NCBI GenBank assembly: GCA_023384095.1
Contig: JAHDXT010000015.1
Location: forward strand, 1 to 64,000
Length of the DNA stretch: 64,000 nucleotides
Direction: 5' to 3'
Origin: Hyphomicrobiaceae bacterium
GTDB lineage: Bacteria > Pseudomonadota > Alphaproteobacteria > Rhizobiales > Hyphomicrobiaceae
This document shows positions 1-7,892 of the stretch, in pieces. Under the pieces are notes generated by a model that was not told the origin of the DNA, did no database searches, and worked only from the letters and a program-made list of their open reading frames with translations. Made by a program: the position numbers and the translations under genes. The first letter of the stretch is position 1; each line of letters opens with the position of its first letter.

Positions 1-483
1 CTGAACTTCATCACGCCGCACCAGAAGTGGGGCATCCACTCGACCTACACCGACAATCTACTGATGCTCACGCTCTCCCGCGGCGGGCCTATCGTGTGGA
101 TCAGCGAGAAGGATGCGGCGAAAGCCGGCCTCGTCGACAACGACTGGATCGAGGCCTTCAACAGCAACGGCGCGCTGGTCGCCCGCGCGGTCGTCTCCCA
201 GCGTGTGAAGGAGGGCATGTGCCTGATGTATCATGCGCAGGAGAAGATCGTGAACGTGCCGGGCTCGGAGATGACCGGCCAGCGCGGCGGCATCCACAAC
301 TCGGTCACGCGCGCGGTGCTGAAACCGACGCACATGATCGGCGGTTACGCCCAGCTGTCCTACGGCTTCAACTACTACGGCACGATCGGCACCAACCGCG
401 ACGAGTTCGTCATCGTGCGCAAGATGCGCAACGTCGACTGGCTCGATCGACCGGCGGTCGATGTCAAGGCCACGACGCTATGA
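1..483 (+). CDS. narG: respiratory nitrate reductase alpha subunit, C-terminal fragment
   Basis: This is the 3' end of narG; the gene begins outside the window and about 160 codons are visible. NarG is the Mo-bisMGD catalytic subunit of membrane-bound nitrate reductase and reduces nitrate to nitrite on the cytoplasmic side. The visible part is the C-terminal molybdopterin dinucleotide-binding domain: HQKWGIHSTY at the left edge, GGPIVWISEKDA, then GGIHNSVTR and YYGTIGTNRDEFV near the end, as in NarG/NarZ. narH, narJ and narI follow in the same direction. narH does not follow directly: nearly 800 bases carrying an oppositely oriented toxin-antitoxin pair lie between them. The identity is firm because of the narHJI context. 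Confidence 0.93.
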   Translation: MNFITPHQKWGIHSTYTDNLLMLTLSRGGPIVWISEKDAAKAGLVDNDWIEAFNSNGALVARAVVSQRVKEGMCLMYHAQEKIVNVPGSEMTGQRGGIHNSVTRAVLKPTHMIGGYAQLSYGFNYYGTIGTNRDEFVIVRKMRNVDWLDRPAVDVKATTL

Positions 484-502
484 GCACTTGCCGCTCGCTC
501 GC

Positions 503-925
503 TCACGTGCCGGCTCCAACTGCTTCGAGAAAGTCGGCGGGCGTCAGGATGCGGATGTCACGAAACAGATCCAGGACCAGCAGGTCCTGGTCCCCGGTGA
601 CGATGCAGGCCGCGCGGCCCGAAATCCCAGTGGCGAGCACGATATCATCGTCGCTGTCTCGGCACGTTGGGGGTATCGGCGACACCGGCAGGACCAAAGC
701 TGCTTCGCGAACCGTGACGAGTACGGCTGTGCGCTGGAGAGGCGTCACGAGCTTTGCGATGCGCGGCCGCGCGAGCCGCGTTTCGAGTTCAGCCAGCATT
801 TCCGCCGAGGCGACAATTGTCGCGTTGTCCAGGCACCAATCGACGCAGCGTCGGGGCTTGCCATGCGGTGAGATGATCGCGCTGATGAGCACGTTCGTGT
901 CGATCACGACCCGCTCAATCTTCAT
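503..925 (-). CDS. PIN-domain toxin (VapC-like, COG1569 type)
   Basis: A 140-residue PIN-domain protein, the predicted toxin of a type II toxin-antitoxin module; PIN toxins are Mg-dependent RNases. The sequence shows the first acidic residue in VVIDTNVLISA near residue 9, an ELETRL helix in the middle, SDDDIVLATG near residue 90 and VTGDQDLL near residue 110, which together form the acidic quartet. A TTG lies one codon upstream (928), but the ATG at 925 is preferred. Its start overlaps the end of the antitoxin gene by 11 bases, the usual antitoxin-first order. The pair sits antisense between narG and narH. The actual RNA target is unknown. Confidence 0.85.
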   Translation of the reverse strand: MKIERVVIDTNVLISAIISPHGKPRRCVDWCLDNATIVASAEMLAELETRLARPRIAKLVTPLQRTAVLVTVREAALVLPVSPIPPTCRDSDDDIVLATGISGRAACIVTGDQDLLVLDLFRDIRILTPADFLEAVGAGT

Positions 926-1187
926 CAATCAACATCCGCTCGAGCTCGGCAATCTCCTCGGGCGTCGCATTGGCCGCTACGTGAGCGCCGATGTCGTCCA
1001 TCAGCCGCTTGAGCCGCCTGCCGGCTTTCCGTCGGCGGTCTCGATCGACCTCTACGAGGCGCTCGAACTCCTCCGGGTCCACCGCCACGAACGCCGGTTC
1101 GCCATCGGCAACCACCTTGACGGGGTGGCTCCGAGCCGCCTCGGCCACGGCGGCGATGGTGGTCTCGTCCGCTTTCAGCGTCTGCAT
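915..1187 (-). CDS. antitoxin of the PIN toxin (Phd/YefM-like)
   Basis: A 90-residue protein immediately upstream of the PIN toxin gene and overlapping it. The ATG at 1187 is chosen because AGGAGA lies about 6 bases before it; an in-frame GTG at 1208 has no such site. The N-terminal half (TIAAVAEAARSHPVKVVADGEP, then FVAVDPEEFERL) looks like the beta-hairpin DNA-binding/dimer fold of Phd/YefM-type antitoxins. The C-terminal acidic helix (ATPEEIAELERM) is the likely toxin-binding segment. Such antitoxins normally repress their own promoter, which here would fire away from narH and antisense to the narG end. The family assignment is by pattern only; the antitoxin role follows from gene order. 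Confidence 0.75.
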   Translation of the reverse strand: MQTLKADETTIAAVAEAARSHPVKVVADGEPAFVAVDPEEFERLVEVDRDRRRKAGRRLKRLMDDIGAHVAANATPEEIAELERMLIDED

Positions 1188-1279
1188 GACATCTCTCCTC
1201 GCCGACACGTTAGCACGGTCCCAGCTTGCTCGGAACTGACGTGCGTTGGTCGCCAGCTTGCTTCATCCGGGAGTACGAA

Positions 1280-2800
1280 ATGAAAATCCGCGCGCAGATC
1301 GCAATGGTGCTGAACCTCGACAAGTGCATCGGGTGCCATACCTGCTCGGTCACCTGCAAGAACGTGTGGACCAGCCGCGAAGGCATGGAATACGCGTGGT
1401 TCAACAACGTCGAGACCAAGCCCGGCATCGGCTACCCGAAGGACTGGGAGAACCAGGACCGCTGGAACGGCGGCTGGGTGCGCAAGGCGAACGGGAGGAT
1501 AGAGCCGAAGATCGGCGGCAAGTGGCGGGTGCTGGCGAAGATCTTCGCCAACCCCGACCTGCCCGAGATCGACGACTACTACGAGCCCTTCACCTTCGAC
1601 TACGAGCACCTGCAGAAGGCGCCGGAGCTGGAGGCGTTCCCCACCGCCCGCCCGCGGTCGCTGATCACCGGCGAGCGGATGGAAAAGATCGAGTGGGGAC
1701 CGAACTGGGAGGAGATCCTGGGCGGCGAGTTCTCGAAGCGCTCGCAGGATTACAATTTCGAGGGTGTGCAGAAGGAGATCTACGGCCAGTTCGAGAACAC
1801 CTTCATGATGTACCTGCCGAGGCTGTGCGAGCACTGCCTCAACCCGACCTGCGCCGCGGCCTGTCCGTCGGGCGCCATCTACAAGCGCGAGGAGGACGGC
1901 ATCGTCCTCATCGACCAGGACAAGTGCCGCGGCTGGCGCATGTGCGTGTCCGGCTGCCCGTACAAGAAGATCTATTACAACTGGTCCTCGGGCAAATCCG
2001 AGAAGTGCATCTTCTGCTATCCGCGCATCGAGGCTGGCCAGCCGACGGTGTGCTCGGAGACCTGCGTCGGCCGCATCCGCTATCTCGGCGTCGTGCTCTA
2101 CAACGCCGACGGCATCGAGAAGGCGGCGAGCGTCAAGAACGAGAAGGACCTCTACGAGGCCCAGCTCGGGCTGTTTCTCGACCCCAACGATCCACAGATC
2201 ATCGCCCAGGCTCGCGCCGACGGCGTTCCGGACGCCTGGCTCGAGGCGGCCAAGAAATCGCCGATCTGGAAGATGGCCATGGAATGGCGGGTCGCTTTCC
2301 CGCTGCATCCGGAGTACCGCACGCTGCCGATGGTCTGGTACGTGCCGCCGCTGTCGCCGATCCAGTCGGCGGCCGAAGCCGGCAAGATGGGCTCGGACGG
2401 CGACATGCCGGATGTGCGCTCGCTGCGCATCCCGCTCAGGTATCTCGCCAACCTGCTGACCGCCGGTGACGAGGCGCCGGTGGCGACCGCGCTCGAGCGG
2501 ATGCTCGCCATGCGCGCCTACATGCGGGCCAAGACGATCGACGGCGTCATCGACGAGGCTATCGCCCGCCGGGTGGGCCTCAGCAGCCGCCAGATCGAGG
2601 ACATGTACCAGATCATGGCCATCGCCAATTACGAGGACCGTTTCGTGATCCCGACCGCGCACCGCGAGCTCGGCGAGGATGCCTACGACGTCCGCGGCTC
2701 GTGCGGGTTCACCTTCGGCAACGGCTGCTCGGATGGGCGCACCGAGACGAGCCTGTTCGGCGGGCCGAAAAAGGCCAAGACCCCGATCGAGGTGGCGTGA
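1280..2800 (+). CDS. narH: respiratory nitrate reductase beta subunit
   Basis: NarH, 506 residues, carries electrons from the NarI hemes to NarG through one [3Fe-4S] and three [4Fe-4S] clusters. All ligand groups are visible: C16, C19, C22, C26; C183, C186, C191, C195; C216, W219, C222, C226; and C243, C246, C258, C262. The Trp at 219 in place of Cys marks the [3Fe-4S] centre, as in Escherichia coli NarH. The start MKIRAQIAMVLNLDKC at 1280 matches the family; an upstream in-frame ATG at 1226 would add 18 unrelated residues. It lies downstream of the inserted toxin-antitoxin pair and about 150 bases before narJ, with a palindromic repeat between them. Confidence 0.97.
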   Translation: MKIRAQIAMVLNLDKCIGCHTCSVTCKNVWTSREGMEYAWFNNVETKPGIGYPKDWENQDRWNGGWVRKANGRIEPKIGGKWRVLAKIFANPDLPEIDDYYEPFTFDYEHLQKAPELEAFPTARPRSLITGERMEKIEWGPNWEEILGGEFSKRSQDYNFEGVQKEIYGQFENTFMMYLPRLCEHCLNPTCAAACPSGAIYKREEDGIVLIDQDKCRGWRMCVSGCPYKKIYYNWSSGKSEKCIFCYPRIEAGQPTVCSETCVGRIRYLGVVLYNADGIEKAASVKNEKDLYEAQLGLFLDPNDPQIIAQARADGVPDAWLEAAKKSPIWKMAMEWRVAFPLHPEYRTLPMVWYVPPLSPIQSAAEAGKMGSDGDMPDVRSLRIPLRYLANLLTAGDEAPVATALERMLAMRAYMRAKTIDGVIDEAIARRVGLSSRQIEDMYQIMAIANYEDRFVIPTAHRELGEDAYDVRGSCGFTFGNGCSDGRTETSLFGGPKKAKTPIEVA

Positions 2801-2806
2801 TTTTTT

Positions 2807-2927
2807 CCCCCTCTCCCCATGAGCGAAAGCGAAATGGGGAGAGGGTCGGGGTGAGGGGCAGCGGCAGACCGCAGCACGAGTTCCTGCCCCTCACCCTGAC
2901 CCACTCCCCGCAAGCGGGGAGAGGGGT
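2807..2927. repeat. long palindromic intergenic repeat, family A copy 1
   Basis: A roughly 120-base element between narH and narJ. Each end is a hairpin built on CTCTCCCC/GGGGAGAGGG, and the middle pairs TCGGGGTGAGGGGCAG with CTGCCCCTCACCCTGA, so the RNA would fold into one long branched stem. A near-identical central part occurs at 3697-3809. There is no T-run directly after the stems, so it is not an ordinary intrinsic terminator. Such elements are common in proteobacterial intergenic regions. Confidence 0.9.
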
Positions 2928-2948
2928 TAAGAACCGAAGGAACGGAAG

Positions 2949-3695
2949 ATGAAAAAAACCCTCAAAGTCCTTTCCGCCGTCCTCAGCTACCCGACCGCCG
3001 AGCTGCAGGCCGCGGTGCCCGAGATTCGCGCTGCGCTCGATCAGGAGGCGCGCCTGCCGCAGAAGTGCCGCGACCGGACCGATCGCATCCTGGACCAGCT
3101 CGCAACCTGGGATCTCTACGAGCTGCAGGAGCGCTACATCCTGCTGTTCGACCGTACCCGCTCGCTGTCGCTCAGCCTCTTCGAGCACGTTCACGGCGAG
3201 GGCCGCGACCGCGGCCAGGCGATGGTGGACCTGAAGCAGCTCTACGAGCGCCACGGCCTCGAGCTGGCCTCCAACGAGCTGCCGGACTACCTGCCTCTGT
3301 TCCTCGAGTTCCTGTCGGTCATCCCCGAGGCGGAGGCGCGCGAGCTGCTGGGTGAAACAGCGCATATCCTGGAAGCGATCCGGCAGAGATTGAAGAAGCG
3401 CAAGGCTCCCTATTCCTCGGTGTTCTCGTCGCTGCAGGCCCTGAGCCGGTCTGCGCCCGCAAGCGAGATTCTGGACGCCATGCTGGCAGCGCCCGACGAC
3501 GATCCGGACGACCTCGAAGCGCTCGACGCGGCGTGGGTCGACGAGGAGGTGAAGTTCGGCCCAGGCGCCGCCACCGAGTGCGGCACCGACGACATCGCCG
3601 CCAGGATCCGCGCCGCACGCCGGCCGGCGGCCGGCGTCGAGCAGAACACCGGTCGGGGCAAACGCCCTGTCGTGACGTACACAACACGTACTTAA
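2949..3695 (+). CDS. narJ: nitrate reductase molybdenum cofactor assembly chaperone
   Basis: NarJ, 248 residues, is a cytoplasmic all-helical chaperone of the TorD/NarJ family. It binds the NarG N-terminus and is needed for molybdenum cofactor insertion and for membrane attachment of NarGH. Visible family signatures are LSAVLSYPTAELQAAVPEI near the start, LSLFEHVHGEGRDRGQAMVDL around residues 77-97 and NELPDYLPLFLEFLS around residues 110-125. The C-terminal 40 residues are acidic and then basic and poorly conserved. It lies between narH and narI with a long palindromic repeat on each side. The start has GGAACGGAAG just upstream. Confidence 0.96.
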   Translation: MKKTLKVLSAVLSYPTAELQAAVPEIRAALDQEARLPQKCRDRTDRILDQLATWDLYELQERYILLFDRTRSLSLSLFEHVHGEGRDRGQAMVDLKQLYERHGLELASNELPDYLPLFLEFLSVIPEAEARELLGETAHILEAIRQRLKKRKAPYSSVFSSLQALSRSAPASEILDAMLAAPDDDPDDLEALDAAWVDEEVKFGPGAATECGTDDIAARIRAARRPAAGVEQNTGRGKRPVVTYTTRT

Positions 3696-3696
3696 C

Positions 3697-3809
3697 TCCC
3701 TCTCCCCGCTTGGCGGGGAGAGGGTCGGGGTGAGGGGCAGCAGCAGACCGCAGCGCCAGTTCCTGCCCCTCACCCTGACCCTCTCCCCATCTGAGATGGG
3801 GAGAGGGGA
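3697..3809. repeat. long palindromic intergenic repeat, family A copy 2
   Basis: This second copy of the element at 2807-2927 lies between narJ and narI in the same orientation. The central sequence, from GGGTCGGGGTGAGGGGCAG to CTGCCCCTCACCCTGA, is almost unchanged, while the loops of the outer hairpins differ. The match of stems with divergent loops suggests selection on, or mobility of, the folded form. Confidence 0.9.
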
Positions 3810-3830
3810 TGAGAGAACGGAGCACTGAAG

Positions 3831-4562
3831 ATGCGCGACACCATCAATCACATCGTCTTCGGGTGGTACCCCTACCTGTGCCTGACCGTGTTCCTCGTCG
3901 GCAGCGTGCTGCGCTTCGACCGCGAGCAGTACACGTGGAAGTCGGGCTCGAGCCAGCTTCTGAGGCGCCGCCAGCTCATGTGGGGCTCGAACCTGTTCCA
4001 CGTCGGCATCCTGGTTATTTTCTTCGGCCACCTGTTCGGGCTGCTGACGCCGATCTGGGTGTTCGACGCCATCGGCATCAGCCATACCGCCAAGCAGATT
4101 CTGGCCATCGTCCTCGGCGGCATTGCAGGCCTCGGCTGCCTCGCCGGCATCCTGCTGCTGGCGCACCGCCGGCTGCTCGATCCGCGCATCAGGGCCACCT
4201 CGTCCTTGGCCGACACCAGCGTGCTGCTCATCCTGCTGGCGCAGTTGCTGCTCGGGCTTGCGACGATTCCCGTCTCCATGAACCATCTCGACGGTCACGA
4301 GATGGTGCGGTTCATGAACTGGTCGCAGGGCGTCCTCCTGTTGAGGCCCGACGCCTGGATGCTCGTGGGCGACGCGCATCCGCTCTTCAAGGCGCACCTG
4401 TTCCTCGGCATGACGATCTTCCTGATCTTCCCGTTCACCCGCCTCGTGCACGTGTGGAGCGCCCCGGTCTGGTACCTCGGCCGGCGCGGCTACCAGGTCG
4501 TCCGCACCCGCAGGCCGATCGAGCCTGCGCGGCGGGATAACGCGATCGAGCCGGCGGAGTGA
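3831..4562 (+). CDS. narI: respiratory nitrate reductase gamma subunit (cytochrome b)
   Basis: NarI, 243 residues, is the diheme cytochrome b membrane anchor that oxidises quinol at the periplasmic side and passes electrons to NarH. Five hydrophobic spans are apparent. The four heme-ligand histidines are at H57, H67, H188 and H207, nearly matching H56, H66, H187 and H205 of Escherichia coli NarI. The segment GWYPYLCLTVFLVGSVLRFDREQYTWKS, here cited by its residues 11-38, is characteristic of the family. It is followed 4 bases later by a peptidyl-prolyl isomerase gene, so the operon continues. Confidence 0.97.
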   Translation: MRDTINHIVFGWYPYLCLTVFLVGSVLRFDREQYTWKSGSSQLLRRRQLMWGSNLFHVGILVIFFGHLFGLLTPIWVFDAIGISHTAKQILAIVLGGIAGLGCLAGILLLAHRRLLDPRIRATSSLADTSVLLILLAQLLLGLATIPVSMNHLDGHEMVRFMNWSQGVLLLRPDAWMLVGDAHPLFKAHLFLGMTIFLIFPFTRLVHVWSAPVWYLGRRGYQVVRTRRPIEPARRDNAIEPAE

Positions 4563-4566
4563 GATC

Positions 4567-5415
4567 ATGAGCTGCTCCGTCAGATCGACGATAGCCGGCG
4601 CCACCCGCACGAGAGTCAGCGTCAATGGCGCCGTCATTCCCCACGATCTGATCGCGCGCGAGGTGCAGAACCATCAGGCCGCCACGCCGGCGGCGGCCTG
4701 GAGCGCCGCGGCCCGCGCGCTCGTCGTGCGCGAGCTCTTGCTGCAGGAGGCACGCCGGCGGGGGATCGCGCCTGAGCCCGAGAGCGACGAGGAGGGCCGG
4801 CGCGAGACCGACGAGGAAGCCATGATCCGGGCCCTCGTCGATCGCGAGGTGGCGACGCCCGAGCCCGACGAGGAGACCTGCCGCCGCTACTACGGCCACA
4901 ACAGGCGGCGCTTCCGCTCGCGCGACCTGTTCGAGGCCCGCCACATCCTGCTCGCCGCGCGCCGGGACGACGCTGCGGCCTGGGAGGCGGCGCGGCTGAG
5001 CGCCGCCACGCTCATCGCCGAGCTCGCGGAGAAGCCGCATCTGCTCGCCGAGCTGGCGCGGCGGCACTCGGCCTGCCCGTCAGCCCAATCCGGCGGCAAC
5101 CTCGGCCAGATCGGGCCGGGCGACACGACGCCGCCGTTCGAGGCCGCCCTTGCCGGCCTGGCGCCGGGCGAGCTGTCGCGCGAGCCGGTCGAGACCCGGT
5201 ACGGCTTCCACGTCATCCGCCTCGAGCGGCGCATCGAGGGCCGCGAGCTGCCCTTCGAGATCGTGCACGACCGGATCGCGGCCTACCTGACCGAGCGGAC
5301 CCGCCGGCTTGCGGTCGCGCAGTTCGTGGCCAGGCTCGCCGCCGTCAGCGAGGTGAGTGGCGTCAGCCTGCCGACGCCATCGGACCTGCGCGTTTCGGGA
5401 GGACCGCTGCAATGA
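4567..5415 (+). CDS. parvulin-type peptidyl-prolyl cis-trans isomerase of the nar operon
   Basis: A 282-residue protein with a PpiC/rotamase domain at about residues 115-225. Its signatures are FEARHILLAARRDDA, then GGNLGQIGPGDTTPPFEAAL and TRYGFHVIRLERR. Parvulins catalyse proline isomerisation during folding. The N-terminal part is helical and resembles NifM/SurA-type chaperone segments. There is no obvious signal peptide, so it is probably cytoplasmic and may assist folding of NarGH. It starts 4 bases after narI and overlaps the next gene by four bases (ATGA). NifM-like proteins next to nar genes are seen in other bacteria; the NarGH role is inferred from context. Confidence 0.88.
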   Translation: MSCSVRSTIAGATRTRVSVNGAVIPHDLIAREVQNHQAATPAAAWSAAARALVVRELLLQEARRRGIAPEPESDEEGRRETDEEAMIRALVDREVATPEPDEETCRRYYGHNRRRFRSRDLFEARHILLAARRDDAAAWEAARLSAATLIAELAEKPHLLAELARRHSACPSAQSGGNLGQIGPGDTTPPFEAALAGLAPGELSREPVETRYGFHVIRLERRIEGRELPFEIVHDRIAAYLTERTRRLAVAQFVARLAAVSEVSGVSLPTPSDLRVSGGPLQ

Positions 5416-5702
5416 CGCTGGGAGAGCTGCTGGCGACGTGGCAGGATGAGGCCACGGTTCTCGATGCGCTGATCGCCCTCGACGACCTCGGCCTGCTGGC
5501 CCGCGTGCGGCAGGCGGCCGAGGAGGAAGGCAGCGATCTTGCGGCCTTCGTGCGCCAGGAAGTCGGGCGTTTCGTCAACGAGGCGGACGACGAGGCGTGG
5601 ACGACGCTCATTGGCCGGTTGAACCGGGCCGAGGACCCTGCCAGGGCAGGGCTCAAGACGATGATCGAGTTCGGGCTTGCGAAAGGGAACACCGTGTCGT
5701 GA
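5412..5702 (+). CDS. small conserved-looking protein of the nar operon, function unknown
   Basis: A 96-residue, acidic, helix-rich protein with no signal peptide, transmembrane segment or cysteine. It contains LDALIALDDLGLLARVRQAA near residues 17-36 and an aromatic pair in EAWTTLIGRL. I do not recognise a named domain. It is clearly translated with the operon: the start overlaps the isomerase stop (ATGA) and its own stop overlaps the next start (GTGA). The position between an isomerase and a hemerythrin suggests an accessory role in assembly or redox sensing of the nitrate reductase, but nothing in the sequence proves this. Confidence 0.75.
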   Translation: MTLGELLATWQDEATVLDALIALDDLGLLARVRQAAEEEGSDLAAFVRQEVGRFVNEADDEAWTTLIGRLNRAEDPARAGLKTMIEFGLAKGNTVS

Positions 5703-6265
5703 CGGCCGGCCCCGCGAGTGGAGGCGGTGCGGGACGCTTCGGCGCGCTCGACCCGAAGCTGCTTTCCGACCCGCTGGCATTCATCCATGCCGAGCACCTC
5801 CGGCACCGCGAGCTGTGCCGCGCCGCCGAGGAGCTGGCGGACTCCGCAGCCTACGATGCTGCGCTCGGGATGGAGGTGGCGGCCTTCCTCGAAGGCGAGC
5901 TGGCCGTGCACATCGCCGACGAGGAGCAGAATCTCTTTCCCCTCTTGCGGCGGCGCTCGCAGCGGGGCGACGACATCGAGAAGGCGCTGAGCCTCCTCTC
6001 CGGCGAGCACGCGGCCGACAGCCTTCTCAGAGGGCGAATCGTCGAGGGACTGACGAAGGCGGCCGGCAGGATGGATGCCGCGCTCGGCCTGCCCGTGAAG
6101 AATGCCTTGCGCACGTTCGCCGACCGCGAGCGGCGGCATTTCACGATGGAGAACGCCATCGTCCTGCCATTCGCCGCCAAGCGGCTGACGCGCAGCGACC
6201 TCGCCGGCCTGTCGCGGCGCATGGCGGCGCGGCGCGGCGTCGATCCCCGCCGATCGTCAGAATAG
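5699..6265 (+). CDS. hemerythrin HHE-domain protein
   Basis: A 188-residue protein with the four-helix HHE cation-binding pattern: HAEHLRHRELC near residues 30-40, HIADEEQNLFPLL at 71-83, GEHAAD near 102-107 and RRHFTMENAIVLPF at 146-158. These residues supply the His/Glu ligands of a di-iron centre. Hemerythrin-like proteins bind O2 or NO or store iron. In a nitrate reductase operon, a role in handling or sensing NO or O2 is plausible but inferred. The GTG start at 5699 overlaps the previous stop. The longer in-frame ORF starting at 5597 would run over the upstream gene and is not favoured. Confidence 0.88.
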   Translation: MTAGPASGGGAGRFGALDPKLLSDPLAFIHAEHLRHRELCRAAEELADSAAYDAALGMEVAAFLEGELAVHIADEEQNLFPLLRRRSQRGDDIEKALSLLSGEHAADSLLRGRIVEGLTKAAGRMDAALGLPVKNALRTFADRERRHFTMENAIVLPFAAKRLTRSDLAGLSRRMAARRGVDPRRSSE

Positions 6266-6460
6266 ACCTGTCCGCTCGAGCTCTTGTCCGCCCTCTGGCC
6301 GAAGGTCCTGCTCGGACGGGCACGGACCATGGTCGGACTGGTGCTGGACCATTAACCCGAACGTAGGTGTATTGCGGCGATCCGCTGCGACTCTAGTCTC
6401 AGTGCCATCTCAATCGAGACTGCTGTCAGAGCAGTTCTTCGGAAGAATTGGGAGCAGGCC

Positions 6461-7852
6461 ATGCGTCGGCGCGATTTCCTGAAGTATACCGGCGGCAGTC
6501 TCGCAGCCACCGCGATCGGAGTCCCGGCCACGAATGCGCTGGCGCAAGCCGGCTGTCCCGTGACGTCGCCGGGCGCGGTAGTCCCCTTCGAGCTGCGCAT
6601 CTCCGCAACCACGATCACGATGATCGACGGGCAGGAATTCCCGGCGCTCGGCTTCAATGAGCGGGTGCCCGGCCCGGTCCTCCGCGTCAAGCAGGGCCGC
6701 AACGTCAGCATCAAGGTGCGCAACGACACGCCCGAGCTGCACGGTTTCGAGATCACCGGCATCGGCAAGTGGGACGTCGGCCCGAACAGCACCGTCACGG
6801 CGACTTTCGTGGCCGGAAACTGCGGCAGCTACATCTATCACAGCCGGGTCGGCGGCTCGCCGCTCTATCGGCTCCTGGGGCTGCACGGCGCCTTCATCAT
6901 CTACCCGGACTACGACGAGCTGCGCTGCACGGGGCAGCTCGTGACCCCCTATGACCTGGCCGCCTTCGGGGCTGCGGGCAATTCGCTGAAAAAGGTGTTC
7001 GAGGCGCTCGGCACGACGGATCGATTCCAGAGCGGCAACGGCTGCGACGGCAGGTGGCACCCGTGCGAGGACACGGGGCAGGAGCTCACGGCGACGGAGT
7101 ACTCGAACCAGGAGAAGGTCTGGGTGCTCACGCAGGTGGACCCGAGCTTCAACGCGCTGGTCCAGCCCAACGGCCGGGTGCCGATCAAGCCGTTGATCCA
7201 GGACATCACCAACAGGTGGCTGCCCCGCTATTTCACCATCAATGGCCGCAGCGGGTTCGATCTGTCTCACGCACCGGACGTGGTGCCCAGCAACTACATC
7301 GGCGAGCCGACGCTGATGCGCATCATGAACGTCGGCCTGTGCCACCACGCCAATCACATCCATGGCAATCACTGGATCGAGCTGACCATGGCGGACCTCG
7401 TGAACAAGGGCGGGAGGTCCATGTTCGGCCCCGAAGGGCACGCGCTGAGCATCGATACCGTGCCCGTCGATTCCCGGCAGGTCATCCCGCGCACGAACAT
7501 CTTCGAGGTCGATACCCTGCAGATGTGGCCCCTGCAGCGCAAGGACGTGCTGCTGCCGTTCGAGGTGCCGCCCGACATGCCCTACGTCAAGAACGCAGAC
7601 GGCACCTATACCCCGGTGCAGTTCAACGACATGGTGGCGCGCGGCAACAACCTCGAGTTCATCAACTCGACCCTCAAATCCGAGAACGAGCCGTTCCCGC
7701 TCCGGTTCGTCATGCATTGCCACACCGAGATGTCGACGACCGCGGCCGGCGGCAACTACCCGCAAGGAATGGTGACGCACTGGCAGATCAACGGCGGCCT
7801 GGGGCAGCGCGAGACGGATGCCGACCGGCCGCGGAAAGTCGTCGCGCTGTGA
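6461..7852 (+). CDS. Tat-exported multicopper oxidase-like protein (partner A)
   Basis: A 463-residue protein of cupredoxin domains with a twin-arginine signal (MRRRDFLKYTGG, cleavage probably after ALAQA near residue 30). In the C-terminal domain the copper motifs are present: HHANHIHGNHW at 295-305 and HCH at 419-421. The histidine normally four residues after HCH is Ser425, and a Met follows only at 437 (YPQGM). In the N-terminal domain the usual HWHG and HSH motifs are reduced to H94 (LHGFE) and H127 (YHSR). The set of type 1 and type 2/3 ligands is therefore incomplete. The next gene encodes a second cupredoxin protein carrying complementary motifs. The substrate is unknown; a copper-dependent periplasmic oxidase is inferred. 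Confidence 0.85.
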   Translation: MRRRDFLKYTGGSLAATAIGVPATNALAQAGCPVTSPGAVVPFELRISATTITMIDGQEFPALGFNERVPGPVLRVKQGRNVSIKVRNDTPELHGFEITGIGKWDVGPNSTVTATFVAGNCGSYIYHSRVGGSPLYRLLGLHGAFIIYPDYDELRCTGQLVTPYDLAAFGAAGNSLKKVFEALGTTDRFQSGNGCDGRWHPCEDTGQELTATEYSNQEKVWVLTQVDPSFNALVQPNGRVPIKPLIQDITNRWLPRYFTINGRSGFDLSHAPDVVPSNYIGEPTLMRIMNVGLCHHANHIHGNHWIELTMADLVNKGGRSMFGPEGHALSIDTVPVDSRQVIPRTNIFEVDTLQMWPLQRKDVLLPFEVPPDMPYVKNADGTYTPVQFNDMVARGNNLEFINSTLKSENEPFPLRFVMHCHTEMSTTAAGGNYPQGMVTHWQINGGLGQRETDADRPRKVVAL

Positions 7853-7892
7853 TTGCGCCCTTGTAGAACCTGAGCAGAGCCGAGGATGAGCC

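Noticed and set aside
2709-4637. 642-codon open frame antisense to narJ and narI
   Set aside because: It spans two palindromic repeats and covers firm nar genes; the translation has no recognisable domain and reflects high third-position G+C.
6266-6460. FNR- or NarL-type operator upstream of the copper oxidase genes
   Set aside because: No TTGAT-N4-ATCAA-like site or convincing heptamer pair was found in the 195 bases.
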